From Planctomycetales bacterium (GTDB lineage: Bacteria > Planctomycetota > Phycisphaerae > SM23-33): a stretch of DNA of 11,872 bases. The position numbers and the translations under genes were made by a program. Each line of letters starts with the position of its first letter. The stretch's first letter is position 1. This document shows, piece by piece, positions 1 to 6,245 of the stretch. The notes beneath the pieces are model-generated. The model saw only the letters and a list, made by a program, of their open reading frames with translations. It was not told the DNA's origin and made no database searches. The stretch lies in the NCBI GenBank assembly GCA_030631125.1, contig DAOVLS010000042.1, positions 1 through 11,872 on the forward strand, written 5' to 3'.

Positions 1-306
1 GGGCATAAGGAACGCCGTTTTGTCCGGGCCGAAATCGTCGGCGTGGATAATCCGCAGGAAGTCGCCGATGGTAACTTTTTCCGGGTAACATTCCTCGCCG
101 CTGGTGTAGAGTCCGCCCAGTTCGAGCGTCCGCTCGTCGGATTCGGGCGTAACGGCCGCGTCGATACCGATAGACCGAAACACCGCCGCCATCATCCGCG
201 CCCCGGCGTATGTCATCCGCGGTATCCAAAGCGTCCTGCCGGTGAGTTTGTCCCGGCGAGGGGCGCCCTGACGGGAACGGGTTGTCTGTTTAATTGTTTC
301 TGTCAT
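1..306 (-). CDS. 2-hydroxyacyl-CoA dehydratase-related protein (activase-associated), N-terminal part only
   Basis: This is the first 102 codons of a gene that runs off the left edge of the window. After a basic leader of about 20 residues the protein reads TLWIPRM (25-31), then FRSIGIDA (43-50), PESDERTLELG (54-64) and TSGEECYPEKVTIGDFLRI (68-86). This pattern is typical of the 2-hydroxyglutaryl-CoA dehydratase D-component-like proteins that accompany large BadF/HgdC activases. Cys73 in the ECYP motif is a likely Fe-S ligand by analogy with the family. The ATG at 306 is preceded by GAGG with 8 nt spacing, which supports this start. It lies 23 bp after the stop of the sulfatase-like gene on the same strand, so it is probably co-transcribed. 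In many genomes this segment is fused to, or directly follows, the activase found here at 1788-4982. The true substrate is unknown and an acyl-CoA role is assumed from the family only. The C-terminal half cannot be judged. Confidence 0.8.
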   Translation of the reverse strand, partial: MTETIKQTTRSRQGAPRRDKLTGRTLWIPRMTYAGARMMAAVFRSIGIDAAVTPESDERTLELGGLYTSGEECYPEKVTIGDFLRIIHADDFGPDKTAFLMP

Positions 307-329
307 TGCGGAAACCTCATCCCCGTGGC

Positions 330-1730
330 TCACCAGACGCTCTCCTGTTCAGGGATGACCGGCTCATTGTCTATTTCAGCACGGGTTGGAGGAGTAGATT
401 TCTCCTGGCGCTGGATCCTCTCCCACTCTTCCTGGACGCGTCTGGTGCCCACGCCCAACTGGGCCGCCAGGCGGAGCGGGTCGGGGCGCATCTGAAGGTT
501 TTCCTCAAGCCAGCGGTGATACTCCCGCTCCATGTCCGCCAGCATATCTTTTTCCGAACCGGCGAGGTTATTGGTCTCCCACGGGTCGTTTTCAAGGTCA
601 TACAGTTCGCTGGCCGGTTCCAACGGGATGAAACCCCTGTCTATGGTCTTGATAAGTTTCCACTTGCCCTTGCGCAAAGCCCGCTGGGCCTCCCACAAAC
701 CGGTGCTGGTGGTAACGATTTCATGGTGTTGGTCCGTCTTGCCCCGCAGGAGCGGCCAGAGGCTCTTGCCCTCCATATCCTCCGGCGTGGAGACGCCGAA
801 GGCCTCGAGTATGGTGGGTGCGAAGTCCGTGTGCTGAACCAGGGCCTCGATCTTTCGGGCCTTGACCTGCCCGGGGTAGTAAATGATGAGGGGGACGCGG
901 GCAGTGGGTTCATAGACGTCCCAGTGGTCCGCATACACGTCGTGCTCGCCCAATGCCTCGCCGTGATCGGCGGTAATGAGGATCATCGTATCGTCGAGGA
1001 TATTCATCTCTTCCAGCGTGGAGATGATTTGGCCGATATGCTCGTCGGCGTAGTTGATTTCAGCGTCATACTGGGCGATGGTGTAGTTCCAGTCCGTAAG
1101 CCCCTTGTCGTATTCGGGGATTGTCAGACGTGCGCAGAAATCGAGGACCGGATTGGCCTTGATCCGAGCGACGCTTTCGGGGTTCGATGAGTACGGATCG
1201 CCCTGGTAGAACTTCTTGACGTACTTTTCCGGGGCCAGGTTGTAGGGTGTGTGCGGGTCCCAGTAATGCATGAAGAGGAAGAAATCCTTCTTGCTGCCGC
1301 CATATGCCTTCAGCCATGGGATCGCCGCCTGGTTCACCTTATCGGCCGTGATGTGTTGCAGCCACGTGCCCATGTCGGGCTGGATGTAGTGCTCGAAGCC
1401 CTGGGCGAACCACCTGCGAAACCGATAGAGAGTGCTGACCGCCGCTGTGAGGTGTCCTGCCTGGGCGAGCACTTGAGGAAAGGTCGCCACGGAACCGTCG
1501 ATGATGCTTTCAGGGTGGCCGTGGGTTACCACCCCGGTAGTCGTTCCCTTCTTTCCGGTAAAGACGGAGGTGTACGACGGTTGGGTCGGCACGTCCGTGG
1601 GATAGGAGTTCAGGAATACCGCTCCGTCGGACGCCAGTCGGTCGATGTTGGGGGTGGTGGGTTTGGCGTATCCGTAGGCCCCGACGTGATCGGCCCGCAA
1701 CGTGTCAACACAGATGTAGATAACGTTCAT
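330..1730 (-). CDS. Sulfatase-like hydrolase (alkaline phosphatase superfamily), Thr at the nucleophile position
   Basis: The 466-residue protein belongs to the sulfatase/alkaline phosphatase superfamily. Visible motifs are the N-terminal metal site CVDTLRADHVGAYGY (7-21), WDPHTPY (157-163), the metal site ITADHGEALGEH (252-263) and the usual C-terminal LYDLENDPWETNNL block. The position of the formylglycine signature (C/S-x-P-S-R) reads T49-Q-P-S-Y53. Both the convertible Cys/Ser and the Arg are missing, so classical formylglycine sulfatase chemistry is unlikely. A Thr nucleophile would fit a phosphatase, phosphodiesterase or transferase of the same fold. No signal peptide is present and the first beta strand starts at residue 2, so the enzyme is probably cytoplasmic. 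The ATG at 1730 has GGAG 7 nt upstream. It lies 57 bp after the activase gene and 23 bp before the next gene, suggesting an operon. The roughly 45-residue charged C-terminal tail is not recognised. Fold assignment is firm; substrate is unknown. Confidence 0.88.
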   Translation of the reverse strand: MNVIYICVDTLRADHVGAYGYAKPTTPNIDRLASDGAVFLNSYPTDVPTQPSYTSVFTGKKGTTTGVVTHGHPESIIDGSVATFPQVLAQAGHLTAAVSTLYRFRRWFAQGFEHYIQPDMGTWLQHITADKVNQAAIPWLKAYGGSKKDFFLFMHYWDPHTPYNLAPEKYVKKFYQGDPYSSNPESVARIKANPVLDFCARLTIPEYDKGLTDWNYTIAQYDAEINYADEHIGQIISTLEEMNILDDTMILITADHGEALGEHDVYADHWDVYEPTARVPLIIYYPGQVKARKIEALVQHTDFAPTILEAFGVSTPEDMEGKSLWPLLRGKTDQHHEIVTTSTGLWEAQRALRKGKWKLIKTIDRGFIPLEPASELYDLENDPWETNNLAGSEKDMLADMEREYHRWLEENLQMRPDPLRLAAQLGVGTRRVQEEWERIQRQEKSTPPTRAEIDNEPVIPEQESVW

Positions 1731-1787
1731 TGTTCTTCTCCGTTTGCCTTATCGAATCTCACACGGATTTCAAATGTGCGGCATCCC

Positions 1788-4700
1788 TTACGGGACCTGC
1801 GCCAATACGTCTTCGGCTTCGGCGGTGAAGTCCTTTCGCCACGGGCGGAGGATTCCCTTGCTGTCGAGGTAGGCCTCGCAGCGTGTCATCATTCCGGCGT
1901 CGTTGCTGTGCCCGTCGAACTGGAGCGACAGGAACGGTTTGCCCGAGGCGGTGCGGATAAAGTGCCTGATGAACGAGTCAGGCCCGCACTTGAAGTTGGT
2001 AATGTGGATAATGTGCAGGTTGGACCGCTCGCCTACTATCCTGGCCGATGCGATAAGACGCCGGCCATACTCCCAGAACATGTTCTCGTTGACGTCGCGG
2101 ATGTCCACCTCGTCGGTTTCGAGGCAGTCGATGGGGATGCAGTTGACGCCGTAATAATCGCGGAGTTTTTTGGCGACGTTGAGGTTGACGCCGGCGTCGT
2201 GGACGTTGTAAGGCCGACCTATGATGACGATTCCGGGCTTGCTCTCCCTGTCGAGCGTCGCCAGAGCCTCCCGGCCGGCTTCGATAAGCCGCTGCCGGAA
2301 ACGCTTTTGGGTCTCGAAGGCTTGCGAGAGTGCGGAATCGACCATTTTGTTTTTGATGCCCAACCGGCGGCATAACTGTCGCATTATTTTTCCGACGGCC
2401 TTGGGACCTTCGCGGAACCGCACGCAGGGCGCGAGGAATTTCCCGATATGCTCCTCGAACGCCGGCGCTCGGCGGACGACGAAAGGCAGCGTCTGGCCCC
2501 ACGGGCAGATGTGCGATTCGTTGTCCATCCACTTCGTCTCGGTCGAGACGGTGTTCGGCAGGAAAATGTAATCGACGCCGGTTTCAAGCAGTTCGGCTAC
2601 GTGCCCGTGTGCGACGATTACGGGGAAGCAGGGTTCAGCGACGACGTGGCTAAGCCCGGCAGCGGCTGTCTTACTGTTGGTCGGCTCGGAAACGACCGTC
2701 TCGAAACCGCAGTGCCGCCAGAACGTCCGCCAGAACGGCAGAAAGTCCATCGCAAACATCGCACGCGGGATGCCGATTTTCGGCGCACCTTCAGGAACAG
2801 CCGGCAGGTCTGTTTCATCGTTAAACAGATTCTCGCGGAAGGCGAACAGGTCGTCTATTACCGGCTTGGTCGTGCTCTTGGAGCGTTTGCGGTAGCGGTC
2901 GGAGCACTTGTCGCCCCAGTAGGTCTTCTCGCCGGCGACGGTGAACTCCTGCATGACGCAGTGGTTTGAGCAGCCTTTGCAGGTGAACTCGCGGAGGCTG
3001 TAATCGACCTTTGACATATCGTATCCGCGGAACCGGGTGGACTGGAACACGGGCGTCTCGTCCGTGCCTTCAACCGGAACATATTGCCCTGCCTGTTCCG
3101 AGGCTTCGGCGCCGGAGGTTGTTGTCATTTTGTCTCTGGACAAAAGGGCCGCCCCGATAGCGCCGATGACGCCGTTGTGCGGCGGGACGATTATCTCCTT
3201 GCCAAGCACCGCCGACATCGCCGCTGCCACCGCGTCGTTGTAGGCCGTCCCGCCCTGAAAGAAGATGCACTCGCCGATATGCCGGCCTCGGACAACGCGG
3301 TTGATGTAGTTATAGACCACCGAATAGGCAAGTCCGGCCACAAGGTCGGCCTTGTCGGCGCCGCGCTGCATGTAATCGGCTACATCCCGCTCCATAAAGA
3401 CCGTGCATCGCTCACCCAGGCGGATAGGGGCGTCGCTGGAAAGCGCAAGAGCGGCGAATTCGCCGATGATGGATATGTCCAATTCTTCCGCCCGTTCTTC
3501 AAGGAACGATCCTGTCCCCGCCGCACATGCGTCGTTCATGGTGAAATCGACCACCACGCCGTCCTGGAGGGAAATGAACTTCGCGTCCTGCCCGCCGATC
3601 TCGAAGATGGTGTCGGGAACGCGCCCGTCGAGCATTGTCTGACCTACGAAGGTCGCTCCGGTCTTGTGCGCGGTGATTTCGTCGTTGATTGTGTCGGCAC
3701 CGACGAGTTGTCCTACCAGTTCGCGACCGCTCCCGGTGGTCCCGACACCGCGAATGACCACTCGGTCGTCAACGTCTTCGGCAATTTCGGTCAGACCGGC
3801 TGAAACAACCTCGATAGGTCTGCCCTGTGTGCGGGTGTATATCTCCTTGATTACCCCGCCGGATTTGTCGATTACGACCAGGTTGGTGGAGACCGACCCG
3901 ATGTCGATACCGAGGTATGCGTCGATTTTCTCGCCGCCGTAGGGTAGTTCGACCGGTTCGACCTGGTCCCGCAGCAGCAGGAGTCGGTGCGTGCTGAGCG
4001 GTTCTGCGGTGGGGAAGTTTCCGCCGGAGGCGTCGGAGGCGGCCCGAATCTGCTCCATCTGCGCCGCGAGGCTCCATCCTGTTTGTCGCCCCTGCTGCCG
4101 GGATAGTACCGCTGCGCCGACGGCGGGGATGTGGGCGAAATTGTCCGGGACGATAAAATCATCCTCGTCCAGTTCGAAGCCCTCCCGCATCGCGCGATCG
4201 ACGGCGGCGTTGGCCGCCAACCCGCCGATAAACGCGACAGGTGCTTCGACCGGGTGCGAGCGGACGACAGCCATTCGGAAATTCCTCGCCACCGCCCGGC
4301 ACAAACCGGCGAGCACCTCGCCCGGCGTATAGCCTTTCTGCTGGGCGTGGATCATGTCGCTTTTTGCAAAGACGCTGCACCGCCCGGCGATTTGTGCGGT
4401 CCGCTCGGACTCCAGGGCAATCCGCCCGACATCCTCGACGGCGAACTGAAGCCGACCCGCCTGCTGGTCGATAAAAGCACCCGTCCCTGCCGCACAATCG
4501 CCGTTCGTGGCGTAGTCTGCGATGGAGTAAGGTGGCACAGATTTGTAATCTGTGCCTTGCACAGGTTGAAAACCTGTGCCACCACTGTCCAGCAGCAGGT
4601 ACTTGCTGGTCTGCCCGCCCATCTCGAAGACTGTGCGCACCTGAACGCCCATTGCCGATAAGCCCAGGGAAATGGCTTTGAATTCGTTGACAGTCTCGGA

Positions 4701-4982
4701 TGCGAGTTTTTCGGCTACCAACCGGGCGGCCGAACCGGTAAGGCACAGACCGGCGACGCCGTCAGACCCGACGACGGTGATAATCTGCTCCAGGATCTCA
4801 GTAGCGGCCTCGATAGGCCTGCCCCGTGTCCGGCGATACTCGCTGAGCCATAGGGCGGCCCCGTTGCTGCTTCGGGCGGATGTGAATTGCCCGTCCGGAA
4901 AAACCAGACCACCAGCGTCGTCAACCATTACTGCCGCGGTGATGCTGATTGCACCGATGTCTATTCCTATGTAGCACTTCAT
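1788..4982 (-). CDS. Fused double acyl-CoA dehydratase activase (BadF/HgdC-type ATPase x2 + DUF2229-like domain)
   Basis: The protein has 1064 residues counted from the ATG at 4982. Domain 1 (about 1-300) and domain 2 (about 355-620) are both BadF/BadG/BcrA/BcrD-type ATPases. Each has a phosphate-binding start (GIDIGAIS, GIDIGSVS), a GGQ motif, CAAGTG (Cys163, Cys486) and RC-x-VF (Cys202, Cys526). In HgdC the equivalent two cysteines per subunit hold one [4Fe-4S] cluster between two subunits, so this fusion may be a built-in dimer. The C-terminal part (about 660-1064) has the cysteine motif CKGCSNHC (668-675) and GDKC (Cys693), as in the DUF2229 CoA-activase region. The family uses ATP to inject an electron into 2-hydroxyacyl-CoA dehydratases or benzoyl-CoA reductases. 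Here the target is unknown. The start at 4982 fits the family start MKCYIGIDIG and has AGGA 10 nt upstream. An alternative ATG at 5000 adds six residues but lacks a clear ribosome site. Residues 134-151 are encoded by an inserted palindromic repeat. Confidence 0.88.
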   Translation of the reverse strand: MKCYIGIDIGAISITAAVMVDDAGGLVFPDGQFTSARSSNGAALWLSEYRRTRGRPIEAATEILEQIITVVGSDGVAGLCLTGSAARLVAEKLASETVNEFKAISLGLSAMGVQVRTVFEMGGQTSKYLLLDSGGTGFQPVQGTDYKSVPPYSIADYATNGDCAAGTGAFIDQQAGRLQFAVEDVGRIALESERTAQIAGRCSVFAKSDMIHAQQKGYTPGEVLAGLCRAVARNFRMAVVRSHPVEAPVAFIGGLAANAAVDRAMREGFELDEDDFIVPDNFAHIPAVGAAVLSRQQGRQTGWSLAAQMEQIRAASDASGGNFPTAEPLSTHRLLLLRDQVEPVELPYGGEKIDAYLGIDIGSVSTNLVVIDKSGGVIKEIYTRTQGRPIEVVSAGLTEIAEDVDDRVVIRGVGTTGSGRELVGQLVGADTINDEITAHKTGATFVGQTMLDGRVPDTIFEIGGQDAKFISLQDGVVVDFTMNDACAAGTGSFLEERAEELDISIIGEFAALALSSDAPIRLGERCTVFMERDVADYMQRGADKADLVAGLAYSVVYNYINRVVRGRHIGECIFFQGGTAYNDAVAAAMSAVLGKEIIVPPHNGVIGAIGAALLSRDKMTTTSGAEASEQAGQYVPVEGTDETPVFQSTRFRGYDMSKVDYSLREFTCKGCSNHCVMQEFTVAGEKTYWGDKCSDRYRKRSKSTTKPVIDDLFAFRENLFNDETDLPAVPEGAPKIGIPRAMFAMDFLPFWRTFWRHCGFETVVSEPTNSKTAAAGLSHVVAEPCFPVIVAHGHVAELLETGVDYIFLPNTVSTETKWMDNESHICPWGQTLPFVVRRAPAFEEHIGKFLAPCVRFREGPKAVGKIMRQLCRRLGIKNKMVDSALSQAFETQKRFRQRLIEAGREALATLDRESKPGIVIIGRPYNVHDAGVNLNVAKKLRDYYGVNCIPIDCLETDEVDIRDVNENMFWEYGRRLIASARIVGERSNLHIIHITNFKCGPDSFIRHFIRTASGKPFLSLQFDGHSNDAGMMTRCEAYLDSKGILRPWRKDFTAEAEDVLAQVP
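4531..4583. repeat. 53-bp double-hairpin palindromic repeat inserted in frame in the activase gene
   Basis: The element is bounded by 10-bp inverted ends, GGTGGCACAG (4531-4540) and CTGTGCCACC (4574-4583). It contains two perfect hairpins separated by TT. The first is a 10-bp stem, GGCACAGATT (4534-4543) with AATCTGTGCC (4547-4556), and a 3-nt loop. The second is a 9-bp stem, GCACAGGTT (4559-4567) with AACCTGTGC (4571-4579), and a 3-nt loop. Read on the minus strand it encodes GGTGFQPVQGTDYKSVPP (residues 134-151 of the activase). The second ATPase domain of the same protein has no counterpart for this stretch. It has no poly-T tract and sits inside a gene, so it is not a terminator. From memory, similar hairpins recur in Planctomycetota genomes; I cannot verify this here. 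Confidence 0.9.
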
Positions 4983-5072
4983 ACCGTCACTATCCTGCAT
5001 ATAAAGGTTCAGGTGCCGCGATATTATGACAACTCGACCCCCCTGATTTCAAGAATTCCTCCCCGGACGCTC

Positions 5073-6041
5073 TCATTCCTGGCGGGCGGACTCGTACTCG
5101 ATTATCTGACGAAGCGTTTCATCCAGCGAATATTGGGGCTTGTAACCTATCAAGCCCTCGATCCTGCCAAGGTCCGGCTTGCGAGTGAGCATGTCGTCAA
5201 AGGGCCGACCGTAGGCCTGCTCGTAGGTCAGGCGGCGGACCTCGCTGCTCGAACCTGTCATTTCGATGATTTTTTCAGCCAGACCGGCGATAGTAATCGG
5301 TTCGTCCGAGCCGATATTGACGACCCGCCCGACGGCTTCGGGGCAGTCCATCAGTTTTGTCAGCGCGCCGACGACATCGGCGACGTTCGTGAAGCATCGG
5401 CTCTGCTGACCTGTACCATAGACCTCCAGCGGTTCGCCCTTCAGGGCCGAGCGGACGAACCTCGGCACGACCATGCCGTAAGCGCCCGTCTGTCGCGGGC
5501 CTATAGTGTTGAAAAGTCGGCCTATAACCGTCTCCAGGCCGTACTGGTCGTGATAGGCCAGGGCGAGGAACTCATCGACCATCTTGCTGCACGCATAAGA
5601 CCATCGCGTGAACCGCGTCGGGCCAAGCACCGATTCGTCGTCCTCATTGAAGGGGATCTTGTCGCTCTTTCCGTACACCTCGGAAGTGCTGGCGACGAAG
5701 ATTTTTCGCCCGAACTTATTGGCGAGGTTCAACACCACCTCCGAGCCGTGTATGTTCGTCTCGATGGTGTGAACGGGCTTATCGACGATAAGTTGGACGC
5801 CGACAGCGGCGGCAAGGTGAAATATCACGTCGCAACGGTCGATCAGCACGGCCATGGTTGTGTCGTTGCGAACAGACTCGCGGACGAACCGAAAACCTTC
5901 GCGTCCGGTCAGGCTGCGTATGTTCTCGAACGAACCTGTCGATAGGTCGTCAACAACGGTAACGCTGTGGCCTGCGCCGATCATCGCTTCGGTCAGGTGC
6001 GAACCGATGAAACCCGCCCCGCCTGTAATCAGTACGTTCAT
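5073..6041 (-). CDS. NAD-dependent epimerase/dehydratase (extended SDR, sugar-nucleotide type)
   Basis: The 322-residue protein is a complete extended short-chain dehydrogenase/reductase acting on a nucleotide sugar. It has the NAD-binding G-x-x-G-x-x-G motif (G7, G10, G13), the acidic pair DD (31-32) after strand 2 that favours NAD over NADP, the FHLAA block (74-78), Ser/Glu/Tyr of STSEVYG (118-124) and the catalytic pair Tyr149-x-x-x-Lys153 (YACSK). The GRLFNTIGPRQ and YGTGQQSRCFTNVADVV stretches follow the pattern of UDP-glucuronate decarboxylases, dTDP-glucose dehydratases and UDP-glucose 4-epimerases. I cannot tell which reaction it performs. AAGGGG lies 11 nt before the ATG. It is the promoter-proximal gene of the minus-strand group. 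The 90-bp gap to the activase start shows no clear terminator, so read-through is plausible. Its link to the acyl-CoA-type genes is not obvious; it may supply cell-surface sugar precursors. Family assignment is firm, substrate is not. Confidence 0.9.
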   Translation of the reverse strand: MNVLITGGAGFIGSHLTEAMIGAGHSVTVVDDLSTGSFENIRSLTGREGFRFVRESVRNDTTMAVLIDRCDVIFHLAAAVGVQLIVDKPVHTIETNIHGSEVVLNLANKFGRKIFVASTSEVYGKSDKIPFNEDDESVLGPTRFTRWSYACSKMVDEFLALAYHDQYGLETVIGRLFNTIGPRQTGAYGMVVPRFVRSALKGEPLEVYGTGQQSRCFTNVADVVGALTKLMDCPEAVGRVVNIGSDEPITIAGLAEKIIEMTGSSSEVRRLTYEQAYGRPFDDMLTRKPDLGRIEGLIGYKPQYSLDETLRQIIEYESARQE

Positions 6042-6089
6042 GTCGAATCAAACCCCTTATTCGCCGAAAGTCCCAATAACCTCCGCCAG

Positions 6090-6118
6090 AACATACGCGC
6101 CGACGATGATAATGACAA
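6090..6118 (-). promoter_or_regulatory. Candidate sigma70-type promoter for the minus-strand operon
   Basis: On the minus strand TTGTCA (6113-6118, five of six matches to the -35 consensus) is followed after 17 nt by TATGTT (6090-6095, four of six matches to -10). The ATG of the epimerase lies about 50 nt downstream at 6041. The spacing is ideal, but the call is by eye only. Confidence 0.4.
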
Positions 6119-6165
6119 GGGGTAAATTCGCCTCCGCCCGCAGATCAATACGTCAGAAGAAACCC

Positions 6166-6194
6166 TTTACACTCCGGGCAAGGTAAATTAAACT
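6166..6194 (+). promoter_or_regulatory. Candidate sigma70-type promoter for binding protein 1 and the permeases
   Basis: TTTACA (6166-6171, five of six matches to -35) is followed after exactly 17 nt by TAAACT (6189-6194, four of six matches to -10). The start codon at 6246 leaves a leader of about 45 nt. That leader holds a short inverted pair, CTCCGG (6201-6206) and CCGGAG (6219-6224). The string CCGGAGCGGC plus TAA (6219-6232) recurs in the leader of binding protein 3 (from 11757). No operator for a known regulator is recognised. Confidence 0.42.
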
Positions 6195-6245
6195 GCTGTA
6201 CTCCGGCGAGCGTCCGGGCCGGAGCGGCGTAACAGGGAAAAGACA

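Noticed and set aside
294..1190. Long open frame on the plus strand across the sulfatase-like gene
   Set aside because: It lies opposite a well-supported gene, has no family motifs, and its composition is what GC-rich antisense frames give.
1731..1787. Spacer between the activase and the sulfatase-like gene checked for a promoter or terminator
   Set aside because: Only the GGAG ribosome site of the sulfatase-like gene is evident.
1251..2375. 374-codon open frame on the plus strand spanning the end of the activase and start of the sulfatase-like gene
   Set aside because: It is antisense to two real genes and crosses their spacer; no recognisable protein motif or ribosome site.
4531..4583. 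Double hairpin as a transcription terminator or attenuator
   Set aside because: It lies deep inside a coding region and lacks a T-run after either stem.
5001..5072. Gap between the epimerase and activase genes checked for a terminator or small gene
   Set aside because: No hairpin with T-run and no supported ORF was seen.
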